Origin: Multifurca ochricompacta
Lineage: Eukaryota > Basidiomycota > Agaricomycetes > Russulales > Russulaceae
Assembly: GCA_022496185.1 (NCBI GenBank)
Contig: WTXG01000069.1
Span: 62,001 to 126,000 of the forward strand
Direction: 5' to 3'
Length of the DNA stretch: 64,000 bases
This document shows positions 10,890 through 23,179 of the stretch, one piece after another. Positions within the stretch are counted from its first letter, which is position 1. The number at the start of each line of letters is the position of its first letter. The position numbers and the translations under genes were made by a program. The notes beneath the pieces were generated by a model. It was not told where the DNA came from, searched no databases, and worked only from the letters and a program-made list of their open reading frames with translations.

Positions 10890-11819
10890 GGTTATGGGCC
10901 CTGAGCACGCTTTACTGATCTGTCACTTCTTTTGATCAGTCCAAACCTTTCTTCAAGCTCACCAGCTTCAAGACTTCATCGTTTTCCCAATCAGTCTTAC
11001 AGTGAGCTTCGATTTCCTTATCCTGCCCTTAACTATCCACAAGGTGGTGTGCTTTATGTACCCACCTTGATCTGTCTGGCTAGTCCCTCAGGGGATTCTT
11101 GCAAAAGGTGATGAGGGACCCTAAGCGGGTGAAACACCTTGAGTTCCTCATGTGCACTCTAAGTAAATAGTATTCATAGTTGTAGCTGGGTTTTCGTCCC
11201 ATCCATAGTCTTAGTAGGCCCCTTGCCCAGAAGGCTTGGAGCTATAGGTTCAGTCAATGCTTGGCTCGATCCGTAAGCCAGGTTTAGCAACCTGCTGGTA
11301 GAGTTTAGGGTCTAGAACAAGGCATGGGTAGTCACTCCCATGACGCTTGGGCTTGATACAAGTAGGCTTGAACTACTATAGTATTTACACAGTAGCTAGA
11401 GGGCTTTGTCTCTGGGCAGAAGTACCCGCTGCTTTCATTGGGGGTTCGCCCCAACCAGAGGAAACCTAATAGTCTACTATAGTCATGGCCCCAATCATCT
11501 AGGGCTTAATCATGGACTCCACCACCAGCACTAGAGGAAGGGCTCTATACCCTTTGTCTCTAGTGGAACTTGTGGTTGGCTCCTCCATGACATGACTCCC
11601 CATCTATTTACACAACATCCCCCTGATGTGGGCTTAGGACTTGTTGTAGATGGCGTTAGACAGACTACTATACTACTTAGAAGTCGCACATTAGAGGCAG
11701 GACTTTTTTAAGTTCTGAAGCATAGCGCCACAGAATGGATGGGCCCTCTTAAATGAGACCTGGACAACTGGTTCTAATTGCTCCTTGGAACCAGGATCAA
11801 CCTTTCTTAAATCATCTCA
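10890..11819 (+). other. Copia B ~930-nt leader with tRNA-type primer site
   Basis: The leader starts with ggttatgggccctg, complementary to the anticodon arm of initiator tRNA-Met as in Drosophila copia. No reading frame spans the rest, yet it is closely conserved in copia C (32980-33911). A stable-looking hairpin (aaggtg...cacctt) lies near 11105-11145. It probably serves as a structured 5' leader. Confidence 0.6.
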
Positions 11820-14800
11820 ATGTCTTCCATCGTCTTCCCCCCTACGTTCAAGTTCGACAAACTTGACGGCTCCAACTGGCAGCAGTGGTCGGTGTCTTTC
11901 ACTGCCCTGCTGAGGATCAACGGGATGAAGAGGCACATCACACATGATGCCCCTGAGTTCCTAAATGCCCCGAAGCCAGAAGATGGAGAAAAGGATGACG
12001 AATATGCCAAGCGCTTTGCACTTTGGTCGGAGCCAATGTACTTGGAGTGGAATAGAGTTGAAGAAGTCCTCATGGGAGTTCTGGTGATGGTTACATTGCC
12101 AGAAACATACTCCCAAATTGCCTCTGACAGAACTTATCCTTCTGTCAATGCCAAATATGAGCATCTGGAATCGCTCTATGGCTCAGTAGGTAGCATGGCC
12201 ACCTACAACTTGTGGTGTTCTGTGTCCTCCTTCTGCTTGGAGGAGGGTAAACAATTCAGACCCCAGTTGCAGCGTGTGTTGGATGTGAGGAGTACCCTCA
12301 AGGAAAATGGGATGGAGATCTCTGATCTCCAGATGAGCTTTATATTGCTCCAATCCCTGCCTCCATCCTACAGTGCCATTGCTGGCTCCATCCTGGCATC
12401 AGGTCCCCCTGACCGCCTTTCCCCTCAGGACCTTGTACAAAGGTTCCTAAATGAGGAAAGCTGACTAGCCGGCCCCGCAGGAAGTGGTGTTGGGGCTGCC
12501 CTTAACAAGGCAGCCCATGTCAACAAAAACAAAAATAAAAAACAAGTATCTTTCACGCCACCTCCTGCAGGTGCATCATTGTCCAATGATGTCACCTCCT
12601 GCAGGTGCATCATCGTCCAATGATGTCACCTGCTTCTATTGCCAGAAGCCGGGCCACAAGGCTAATGAATGTCGGCAAAGGAAACAGGACAGAGCCAATG
12701 CTGATGCAGGCAAAAAGGGCAACAAGAGGAAGGGGCAAGGCCCCAGTGTACATAATAACTCCACACAAGTAGCTACCATAGTTAATGGTAGCGGCAGAAT
12801 ACAGGAGGTGCATGAGACACCTCGCATTTCACTTTACATGATGACCGAAGATACACAAGAAGTCGATGATGGCAGCAACCCTTGGATGATGGACAGCGGA
12901 GCCACCACTCATTTCACACCATACCTAGATGATTTCTCTGAGTATTACCCTCACAAGGGACACTCGGTGACAATAGGTGATGGATCCATAGTCCAAGTTG
13001 AAGGAACAGGCAAAGTCATACTCAAAACTCGAAATAATTATGAGTTAGAGTTAAATAATGTCTTTTACATGCCTGGCAGTGAAAGAATACTGTCAACAAG
13101 CTGCATCACAGACAAGGGCGGTTCAGTGGAGTTCTCTCCATCTGAGGTCAAAATAAAGTATAATAATGCAATTATAGCGGAAGGTGTCAAGGCTATGGGA
13201 CTCTATTGGGTCTTTGGGAAAACTATGCAGAATCTAAATACTGCTTCCCACAAATCTGCATCAAGTAGCCTTGATACCTGGCATTTGCGCATGGGTCATA
13301 TGTCAAAAGAGGCCCTCAAAAGATATGCTCCTAAGGCTGTAAAAGGTCTTAGCATAGATAATAGCCAAGTGGAAGACAAGCCGTGTTATGGCTGTGAAAT
13401 GGGAAAATCACACCGTCTTCCATTCCCTCCCTCTCAAAAGAGAGCTTCAGCACCCTTGGAAGTCATTCATAGTGACCTAGTTGGTCCTCTGCAATGTACT
13501 TCAATTCAAGGGAACCTATACTTCGCCACTTCATAGACGACTTTAGCAGGACAGCTCTAGTTGTCACTATGAAAGCGAAAAGTGATTTCACATCGGTCTT
13601 CAGTAATATTAAGGCATTCTTGGAAAATAAAACAGACAAGAAAATAAAGACCTTACACACTGACCGAGGTGGCGAATATGTCAATAGGGAGCTGAAGTCA
13701 ATACTTGAGCAGGCTGGCATAGAGCATAAATTGACAATGCCATACTCCCCACAACAGAACGGAAGGGCTGAAAGGTTCAACAGAACCATTATGGAAAAAG
13801 CTACCAGTATGTTGCATCATGCTGGTCTTTCCCTTGGTTTCTGGGAATGTGCAGTGCGAACAGCCTGTCACATATACAATAGAACGCCATCCGCTCTAAT
13901 AAGTGGAGGACACCGCTTGAACTTCTGGATGGGGACATTCCAGATGTTTCTTACTTTAAAATATTTGGCTGCTTAGCCTACTACACTGTCCCAGAGGACA
14001 AAAGACGTAAACTGGATCATAAAGCCAGGGAGACAGTCTTTGTCGGGTATGCACCCCACTCTAAAGGATATCTTCTTTGGGACATGCATACTCAATCTTT
14101 CGCATTGTCAAGAGATGTGACATTTGATGAAGGATCCTTCCCATCCAACCTTGCCAAGGACAGCAAGGGAAAGCAAAAGGAAAAAGTTACGCCTTTTGTC
14201 TAGAATTGAGAGGCCTGTCCAGCCTCAACCAGCAATAGCCACAGTTCCTCAGGCTCCTGAAGATAAGGACCTGAGGTTGAGGAACAGGAGGAAGTGGAAC
14301 CTCCTCAAATAAATCCTGAGCCTACCACACCCGAAAGAGAGACACACATGATGACTATCTATCAGAGCCTCCATCCCAATCATGGAACCATCAGAACTCC
14401 CCGAAAGAACCCGTGCCAAGAGACAATCTAAAAAAGAATGTTGGCAAAATTTCCCACCAGTATTTACTAGGGAAAGTCCACGTCTCAACAACATGACAGG
14501 GCTGTGCAGGAAGATTTAGATCTTGATACTGCCCGTCCCAACATTCACGCCACATGAATCCTCATTTTATAATGAGGATAATGCTGAGTTCGTGCAGGGT
14601 TCTTCCAGATTGGGACATATGGAATTGCTAATGCCGCAGGTGTCTCTTATAGAGATCCCCTGACTTTTCAGGAGGCAATGCAGTCTGACAATGCCAGTGA
14701 ATGGCTTGAGGCATGTAAATATGAAATTGATGCCTTAGATAAACTTAATGTGTGGCGCCTTGAGGATCTTCCAAAAGGAAGAAAGGCGTAAATCAAATGG

Positions 14801-16188
14801 GTTTTTAAGCTGAAACCAGATGGACAGTTTCGTGCTAGGCTCGTGGCAAAAGGGTTCACCCAAGTAGAAGGAGTGGACTTCGATGAAACATTTCCCCAGT
14901 CGCCAGATTTGATCACTTAGACTATTACTAGCATTAGCTACGCTAGAGGATTGGGAAATCCACCAGATGGATGTCAAATCGGCATTCCTACATGGCGATC
15001 TGGATGAGAAATCTATATGGAGCAACCAGTTGGTTTCGTCGTTGCTGGTCAAGAGTCCAAAGTTTGTAGGCTACAAAAAGCATTATATGGCCTCAAACAA
15101 GCCTCCCGAGCATGGAATCTTCAATTCCATGCAGTTCTATGAACTGGGCTTTACTCGGACGTACTCTGATGCAGGAGTATACGTGTTTCATCAAAAGGAG
15201 GGGGATGATTCACTTTATGTCATTCTCTACGTAGATGACATTACTATACTTGGGTCTTCCAATGATAAGATAATGTGGCTGAAGTCAGCTCTATCTAATC
15301 GATATGAGATGACTGACTTGGGAGAAATCCAGTCGTACCTTGGAGTTAATATCACCAGGGATCGTCCTAATAAGACGATGGAAATTGACCAAGCAGCCTA
15401 CGTTTTATCTATTATTGAGAAGTTTGGGATGAGGGATTCCAACCAAGTATATACTCCTCTTCCCTCTGGCACTGATGTACATCTGGTCAAGTTTGATGGC
15501 CAGGCATCTACTTCTGAGATAAAGAAGTACCAACAGTTGATGGGGTCTCTGCTATGGGTGCAGATTGGAAGCAGACCTGATATCAGTTTTGCTGTGGCGG
15601 CCTTAGTCAGTATGCTTCCAATCCCTCTCAAGATCACATGCGACTTGCAAAGTATGTCTTAAAGTATTTAAACAGTACAAAAGATGCAAGTTGCGGTATT
15701 CTGGAGGGAATGGGGAGAGTGGGCTTCATGGCTTTGCAGATTCCTCATGGGGAGATCAAGAGGACTGCCACTCCACCTCAGGCTACGTGTTTTTCTTGGC
15801 AAATGGCGCCATATCCTGGTGTTCCAGAAAGCAGAAAACAGTAGCACAGTCCACCACTGAGGCCGAATATATGAGCCTCTCTGAGGCTGCAAATCAGGCA
15901 GCGTGGTATAGGACTTTTATGGAGGAACTAGGGTATGAGGTATCCTCCCCTATATTACTCCACTGTGACAACAAGGGTGCCGTAGATTTGGCATTAAACC
16001 CAGTCACAGGAAGGCGGTCAAAGCATATTCCGATCAAGTACCATGCCATTAGGGGATATATTGAATTGCACATAATTGAGTTAGTGCGTACCCCCACAGG
16101 TGAGATGCTGGCAGATGGCTTTACTAAGTCTCTACCAAGAGCATCGTTTGAAACCATGGTAAACGGACTTGGACTTATGCTGGAATGA
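11820..16188 (+). pseudogene. Copia B gag-pol (protease, integrase, RT, RNase H), broken
   Basis: Gag starts at 11820 (MSSIVFPPTFKF, LDGSNWQQW) and hits a TGA at 12462. A 34-bp tandem duplication at 12561-12628 shifts the frame just before the zinc knuckle CFYCQKPGHKANEC. The protease site is DSGA in WMMDSGATTHF. GAG-pre-integrase (TWHLRMGHMS) and the integrase core (HTDRGGEY, PQQNGRAER) follow, with frame changes near 13490-13540 and 13900-13976. The RT has stops near 14790 and 14920 but keeps YVDD at 15228-15239. RNase H (15691-16188) keeps ADSSWGDQ, STTEAEY and HCDNKGA and is intact to its stop. All copia domains are present in order, but the polyprotein cannot be made from this copy. Confidence 0.9.
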
Positions 16189-16473
16189 GAGAGCTGGAAT
16201 TTGGAGACTTTGAATACCAGTTTCACTTTCCCACCATGCCATATGAGCACGTTCTTGACCTCGAGAGTGACGCAAGTGGTGTGTATGAAGTAGATATGTC
16301 AAGCACTCAGCTTGCATAAGCAAATCTACAACTCGTATGCAAAACTCACAACCCGCGCTCGAGAGTTAGAGAAGTTGGATCTCTGGCTGGTGATATGCTC
16401 GTTCAATTGTAATGACAGTGTGCTCATTCAACTCATTTCCCATCTATGACCAGATGCCTTCAGCATGGAGGGA

Positions 16474-16983
16474 TGTTGAACACAGGAGATGTTCAGTGAT
16501 GCTTCAGGCATCAGGTGATCAGATTAGCTACCTTGTAGATTAGATTAGATACCGGAGTCTCGGACTTTTACATTATCATTATTACTTTCTTTCTCACATT
16601 CCGCAGTAGCTGACTGATGCACCGTGTAACATGTGATTTCTGTAGTGGCCAATGGCCTTTCTCCCTCTGTTTACTCTTTGTTTATTGTCCGGCACTTGTG
16701 GACTTATTCCCAGTGTGCACAGACCATTTCCCCTGGCCCCTATGGGTATATAAGGGTGTCTGTTTCGTCCTCTACACTTCAGAGTTCTTCTTCCTCTGAA
16801 GTGTAAGTCGTCTTTACTTTACTTTCTACTTTTCCTTTGACTAACTTCTCTGTGTAGATAACTTGTCTTTTAGGTCAGTAGAATAGTATTAGAGAGTTCT
16901 TCTTCCTCTGAAGTATAACTTGTCTTTTAGTTTAACAACTAACAACTCACAGTCAGTATGCTGCGCATCATGCCTGTTTCACA
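16474..16983 (+). repeat. Copia B 3' LTR
   Basis: 510 bp, nearly identical to 10378-10889 and followed by the target duplication aggcc at 16984-16988. A purine-rich tract lies directly upstream. Confidence 0.92.
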
Positions 16984-16988
16984 AGGCC

Positions 16989-17998
16989 CCCCTGCACTGG
17001 GGGCAGGAATATTGAACCAAGGAGGCGGAACCATGACAGGTGTACCACCACCCTTCTTCGAAGGAAATCGTGACACGTCCATGGACTGGCTTGCGAAGCT
17101 AGAATTGTTCTTCAGCTTGAATGAAAATGTGGCTACAGTCCAAAACGAAAGAACGAGAGTCGCATACACCCTGGGATTGATACGAGGACCCAGGGTAGAC
17201 CGATGGGTAGTGGACCAGATCAAGTGGCTGACCGACATCAAAGAAGGGAACATTCGAGTCCCATACATTTGGGCCGGATTCAAACAAATTTTCCGAGAAG
17301 CGTGGGCCGACGTAGCGGCAGGACAAAAGGCACTACGCGCGCTAGACCAATTACAAATGCGCGATGCTAATATTGATGACTATATCGCCAAATTTCGCAC
17401 GCTGGCCACAAGGGCAGAACTTCACATCGACGATCCGGCCGCTTGGCAATACTTCCACCGAGGCCTCCCCACGCGTCTCGTTCAAACAATGTTATTATTT
17501 GATCAGCCCAAAACCTTTGATGAAGCAGCAGCATCTGCTCGGAAACATCATGCTAATTGGTTATACAGTAAAGATGCCCTTGGCATGAGACCCACAACCA
17601 ACACACCACCGCGTGGCAATAAATTCACATTCTATCGACGTTGTGACCACGAAACTTCCAATACAGACATCATAAAGAAAGCCATAACAGTGGAGGAAAA
17701 GGAACAATACAAGAAGGAAGGACAATGCTTTGAGTGCGGTCGGCGAGGACACCTAGTTCGAGACTGCCCAAACAAGAAACCACGTGAGAAACCCACCACA
17801 CCGGTCCGCGCCGCTGTTATCTCCGAAACAACAACAACTGCGGTGGTACCCACAAAGACGCCCGACTCCAACAAACGCATCGACCACCCTACAGTCGATC
17901 TCGACACACTCGCCACGGCCTTGAGAACTATGACTGATGAACAACGCCAGAAACTCCAGGAGAAGTTTAGTGGCGACGAGGATTTTTACATCGCTTGA
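16989..17998 (+). CDS. Gypsy A gag, C-terminal part (capsid and zinc knuckle)
   Basis: The continuation of the gag interrupted at 10377. It carries a capsid-like helical region (PPFFEGNRDTSMDWLAKLEL, ALRALDQLQMRDANIDDYI, YFHRGLPTRL) of the retrotransposon gag type and one CCHC knuckle, CFECGRRGHLVRDC, near 17726-17767. Its stop is at 17996-17998. The apparent ATG at 16958 lies in the copia LTR and is not the native start. Role: structural protein of the retroelement particle, packaging its RNA. Confidence 0.88.
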
Positions 17999-18060
17999 AT
18001 GAAACGGCCTACATTTGAGCGATAATCTCACATCATGTATATAGATCATCTCTAAAGTCA

Positions 18061-21000
18061 ATGAAAGTATCTGTTCCCTTACATGACGCGACAAATAAGG
18101 CCCACATACAAGCACTTGTCGATAGTGGTGCAACCGAAAACTTCATCAACTATCGAACGGTCATTAAACATCGCCTTCCCATGAAACGATTAACTATTCC
18201 AAAAAACTCCAGAACGCAGATGGATCGCCCAATCAAACACACACTATCACACGATGTGTAGACCTCAAAGTCACAACTAATAACAAACAACAGAATCATC
18301 ACTTCTATGTTGCATCTATCGGCTTGGACGAAATGATTCTAGGATACCCCTGGCTTGCCGCGAATAACCCAAACATTGACTGGACAACGGGAACCCTCAA
18401 CCAATTGCTCACGTTCAACCTACCCGACAGTCGACTTAAACGTCTGAATATAGCACAAGAATTAGCGATCAAAGCCAAAGACTCAACAGAGCGGACTTGG
18501 GACCAGATCGTTCCGAAAGAATATCATCGGCATCAAAAAGTCTTTAGCGACCAAGAGGCACAACGATTCCCGGCAGCACGAACCTGGGATCACAAGATCG
18601 AACTAAAACCAGAAGCACCTGCTACGTTAGATTGCAAGATCTACCCATTAGGACCGGGTGAACAGGAAGCACTCAATAAATTCCTAGACGAGCATTTACA
18701 GAAGGGATATATTACTGAATCCAAATCACCCTATGCATCCCCCTTCTTCTTCATAAAGAAGAAAGATGGGAAGCTACGTCCCGTCCAGGATTACCGAAAG
18801 CTCAACAGTTGGACTATCAGAAATACATATCCATTACCCCTCATACCTGAGCTTATCGATCGTGTACGAGGGAGCACTTTATTCACCAAAATGGATATCC
18901 GCTGGGGCTACAACAATGTGTGGATCGTACCAGAAGATCGTTGGAAGGCGGCTTTCAAAACTAATCGCGGCCTCTATGAGCCTAACGTGATGTTTTTCGG
19001 ACTAACCAACTCTCCAGCAACATTTCAAACCATGATGAACGCGGAATTCCGCGAAGAATTGGATGAACACGATGCTTCGGGAAAGGCCTGGTTTACGGTG
19101 TATATGGATGACATTTTAATACATACGGACTCCAATCCCGTAAACCACTGGTCTAAAGTCCACCGCATCTTGGACAAACTCAATAAACTCAATCTGTATC
19201 TTAAACCAGAAAAATGTGCCTTCAAACAAACACGAATTGAGTACCTCGGCTTAATCCTAGAAGGGAATCAAGTTCATATGGATCCGGTAAAAGTTGAAGG
19301 TATCACGACCTGGAAAGCCCCAACCACGGTTAAGGAAGTCAGATCATTCCTTGGGTTCTGTCAGTTCTATAGACGGTTTATACAAGGCTTCAGTAAAATT
19401 GCAGCACCCCTGAATGCTCTCACTAGTGTGAAGAATCCATGGAAATGGACAACCGACGAACAAAACGCCTTCGACACTCTAAAACAACGAGTGACTTCAC
19501 AACCCGTCCTCGCCCAACCAGATTTCACCAAACCTTTCATCGTAGATACAGACACCTCAGGGTTCGCAATCGGAGCAACGCTTAGCCAGAAAGACCACGA
19601 CGGATGACTACATCCCATCGCATATCTTTCTAAAACATTGGACGCCACCCAACGAAAATGGGACATTTACGATCGAGAACTGTTCACAATTATGGTCGCC
19701 TTCCGAACATGGCGCCAATACCTTCTGGGAGCCCAAGACCAGGTACAAGTGTGCACCGATCATAATAATTTACAATATTTTAAAGAACCGCAAAAACTCA
19801 ATCGACGCCAAGCACGGTGGCTGCAGGAATTAGCGGACTTCGACTTCTCCCTTGAACATGTCCCTGGCAAACTCCACACAGTAGCCGACATGCTATCGCG
19901 TAGACCCGATGCCGAACACGGCAATAATGACAATGAAGCAGTCACCATGTTACCACCGGCGCTATTTGTCAAAGTAGCCAGAACCAATAAACTCCTGTTT
20001 CCCCAAACCTTGCCTGAACAACAGCACATTCTGCACCAGCACCATGATCATGTCTTAGCGGGACACCCCGGCATTGATAAAACAATCAGAAAAATTCAGC
20101 AAGACTACGAAGGTCCAGGACTTATGGACTTCGTACGCGAATACATTCGCGGGTGTGCGCTATGTCAAGAAAATAAGCCTAGACTGACAAAGAAAGTCCC
20201 GCTCTTCCCACTAGATGTACCGGCGTCCGCGGGTCCATTCCAATACATTGCTATGGACCTCATCACGGATCTCCCTGTCTCGGGTCGCTACGACGCAGTA
20301 CTAACCATTGTGGATCAAGGATGTTCAAAAGCGGCTAAATTCATTCCGTGCTCGAAAGACATCACGGGTGAAGGAATTGCGACACTTTATTATCAACACG
20401 TATTCCTGCTGTTCAGCGTCCTGCGCCGTATCATTTCAGATCGCGATCTGCGCTTCACTTCTCAATTCTCTCGAGCACTAGCGACTACCCTCCAGATCCA
20501 ACAGAACCTATCCACAGCATTTCACCCTCGCACGGACGGAGCAAGTGAGCGAATGAATTTATGGTTAGAACAATACCTCCGCCTCTGGGTCAGTAACAAT
20601 CAACATCAATGGGCCGACTTCCTCCCGCTTGCCAAATATGTCCATAATTCCTGGACACATGATCGAACTAAGTTATCTCCACACGCACTACTTCACGGCG
20701 TTTCACTGGATTGGAAAGCAGAATTATCTGACACAGACGTCCCTCGCCTAGACGACCGCCTAAACAGTCTACGACACGCCTGCATGCGAGCCGAGGTGGC
20801 CTTCTGTTCACACACTACACACCCATCCTATCCGGAGTTCCCCGTCAGTTCACAGGTCTGGCTCGAAGGTCGCAACATCAAGACACACTTCCCCTCAACA
20901 AAACTCGCCCCGCGCCGGTATGGCCCGTTCTGGGTCTTAGACCAAATCTCTCCAGTGGCCTATAGATTATCTCTGCCACCCCATATGAAGATCCACAATG

Positions 21001-21241
21001 TTTTCCACGTTGATCTTCTGTCCCCTTACAAAGAAACAGATGCACATGGCCCAAACTTCTTAAGACCTCCACCTGACATTGTAAACCACGAGGAGGAATA
21101 CGAAGTGGAAGCCATCTTAGATCACAGACTCCATGGGCGCTCTCAGAACTTACATTCCTGGTCAGCTGGAAGGGATATCCCATGAGTGACAACTCCTGGG
21201 TAAATAAGGAGACTGCCACGCCCCTGACCTTGTGAAACAGT
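18061..21241 (+). pseudogene. Gypsy A pol (protease, RT, RNase H, integrase, chromodomain), broken
   Basis: The protease site is LVDSGATENF near 18115-18145. The frame is lost near 18230 and resumes by 18324. The RT ([39 protein letters not shown]) has an intact YMDD at 19101-19112. A TGA at 19605-19607 separates RT from RNase H. The frame from 19638 has RNase H (DRELFTIMVAF), the HHCC zinc domain (HHDHVLAGHPG...CALCQENK) and DDE residues in MDLITDLP, ISDRDLRF and DGASERMN. A frameshift near 21150 puts the chromodomain (LVSWKGYPMSDNSW) in another frame, ending at 21241. The chromodomain marks a chromovirus, which likely targets heterochromatin. Confidence 0.9.
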
Positions 21242-21413
21242 ACTACAATTCCATTTCTAGGCGCCAGGGTCGACGCCACTCTTAAAGGGGGGGTGCATCT
21301 ACCCCAACAATCTGTGTCCCCATCCTTTTCTTTTCCTTCATCCCCTATGGCACGTATAAAACGCCCGCTCGTCTTACTCAAGAACGCAAATTTTATCGCA
21401 TCACCCCAAGAAT

Positions 21414-22573
21414 GTCCACCTCTCGATTCCGCCACCCTCTTATTGGACGAGCACCGTCCCCCATCGACGATCCTGAGGTCTTTGAAGCTACCAGGTCTGC
21501 TGCCATGGATGCGCTACTAAAGGTGCACTAAGACGACCGCTGGATGCCCCACACTTCCTCCCACACCCATCACAACCCCTCTTCCTTCTCCACCATGCCC
21601 ATCAACACCTTTTGCTTTGTCCGATGACCGGCCACCAATCTCACTCAGGCAATGGTACTCACAGCTGCAAACCAGACGTTGGAAGACAACATCGCAACAG
21701 AGTCTTACTTCTACTGGAGGAAGCCCGCACTAGACTACAGACCCATGGACCCCCACCTGATGACCCCCACTTTGTCTATCGCCCTACGACCCCACCTTTG
21801 CACACCTCCCAGCCGAAGATATTGTCACACAAACACAACGTGAAGTCAACGAACCTGGTTCAGACTACGACTCTCCTGGCTTCCCCTTTCAACGCAACCA
21901 TGTCCACTCCCCCCGCTTCATTCCACAGCAGATCATTGACAAAGATGGCCACCTTGACACTGCTCGTTGGGTTGCCTTTGAATACCTTGTGTGGACCCTC
22001 GTGTTTACTTCACAATGGGAAAGCATCACCCCATCAGCCATGCTCCGCTCTATGCCACCACCTTCTACCGCTTTGCTCATGGCCCCAACCCTCTTCTCTC
22101 TGCTCACCAACAACACCTATTTGATGACAACCAATCCTACACCCCCCTGGTGGACAAAGCTCTAGACGACATGCATGATCCAGGAGCCTGGGCCGAAGTC
22201 TCTCGTTTCCGCCACCACTTACCGCCTGGATGAAGCCCATCGCAACATTGCTCACTGGCGATGACAGGCTGACAGAGCCTCACAAAGCATCCGCGAAGCC
22301 ACACACGCCATGTCACGCACTGACCTCTACTACAGAGTATTCCCCCACCTCACTTATATTCACGCCCCTTCACGCTCCATCCCTCCCACCCAGGTTGCTC
22401 GTTTGTACCAGACCCTGAACTACGTGCAGTCTTACAAGCTGGGGGACCAGGCAGTCGACATCTCCCTCACCGTCGTCAGGCGCGCCGCTCACCACCGCGC
22501 ATTGCCAATCAACTCCAGACTGACGAACCCACTGTCTGAGGTCAGACAGAGGCTTACAAAGGGGGTAATGTGA
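21414..22573 (+). pseudogene. Gypsy A accessory ORF behind pol (decayed)
   Basis: Between the chromodomain and the 3' LTR there is about 1.2 kb of interrupted coding-like sequence. It starts MSTSRFRHPLIGRAPSPIDD at 21414. A middle part (about 21890-22233) includes RWVAFEYLVWTPRVYFTMG and LVDKALDDMHDPGAWAE, and the end (22310-22573) includes YYRVFPHLTYIHAPSRS and reaches into the LTR start. Several frame changes exist. The pattern Y-h-V-W-T-x-R-x-Y-F and the Asp/Ala-rich helix weakly resemble the module behind pol in gypsy D. Function is unknown. Confidence 0.5.
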
Positions 22574-23179
22574 CGGTTTTGTCTGTTGGTGTTAGGGTCA
22601 TGTGTACCATGTGCTTTTCTTTTCTTTTGCCTTACATTTACTATATCACGCAGATACACACATGACTTGCTTATGAAGGACTTATTACTTACATGCTGAC
22701 TGACTTGCTTACTGATCTTACTTAGTGGCTTACTGATCACATCCAGAGGGCGCAACCCCTCTCCTTTCTTTATCCTTCTGGGGTATTCTACTGTACAACC
22801 ATTAGACTACCTAGTGAACGCTCTAGTAACTACCAGAACCAACCTTCATAGCATAGAACATGTATATAAACCCCTAGTAGATCAGAGTAAGACTCTAAGT
22901 CTGTTCTTCTGTAGCAATACAGGTGTACTGGGACTCACATTACTTGACTGAGAACACCTTCCACTTGAAACCTTTAAGCCGCGCCTTGAAGGAACTTTCG
23001 ACCCCTTGAAACTTGCAGCAGGACTTAGTGTCACTGCTCGACTTTGTCTCGCGCGTGTGCCCCTTTGATCGGCACAACTTGACCTAGTTTGGAACCTTGA
23101 CTTGGTAAGAGGCTCTTGTAGCCTTGACAGACAACCTCAAACCCCGAACTTCGACACAGCACCACACCTTGCTGTGACA
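22569..23179 (+). repeat. Gypsy A 3' LTR
   Basis: 611-bp partner of 9332-9944. It follows a purine tract and carries the same TATA and start segments. Confidence 0.9.

Larger units (their letters stand above)
10378..16983 (+). mobile_element. Copia B: complete but defective Ty1/copia element
   Basis: LTRs are at 10378-10889 and 16474-16983 (TGTTGAAC...TTTCACA) and differ at only about five positions by eye. A 5-bp target duplication, aggcc, lies at 10373-10377 and 16984-16988. A tRNA-type PBS (ggttatgggccctg) follows the 5' LTR and a purine tract (ggaggga) precedes the 3' LTR. Gene order is gag, protease, integrase, RT, RNase H, as in Pseudoviridae-type elements. A leader of about 930 nt separates the PBS from gag. 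Despite young LTRs, the coding region has a stop in gag, a 34-bp tandem duplication and several frameshifts and stops in integrase and RT. Confidence 0.93.
9332..23179 (+). mobile_element. Gypsy A: Ty3/gypsy chromovirus with nested copia B
   Basis: The element has two LTRs, at 9332-9944 and 22569-23179, beginning TGTGACGG and ending GTGACA. They look about 95% identical by eye. Its own sequence is 9332-10377 plus 16989-23179; the rest is copia B and its target duplication. Order: LTR, PBS, gag, protease, RT, RNase H, integrase, chromodomain, an accessory ORF, a purine-rich tract (ends aaagggggtaa) and LTR. The coding parts carry a TGA between RT and RNase H, a frameshift in the protease-RT join and another in the chromodomain, so it is inactive. 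The flanks do not match (cctag left, gcgga right): the left flank is a host gene and the right an LTR piece. This suggests recombination rather than a simple insertion. Confidence 0.9.

Noticed and set aside
11105..11150. Hammerhead-like core in the copia leader (ggtgatgag ... gaaac), also near 33197-33240
   Set aside because: The essential C before UGAUGA is a G, stem II does not pair in the required register, and no cleavage site was seen. The segment folds better as a plain hairpin.
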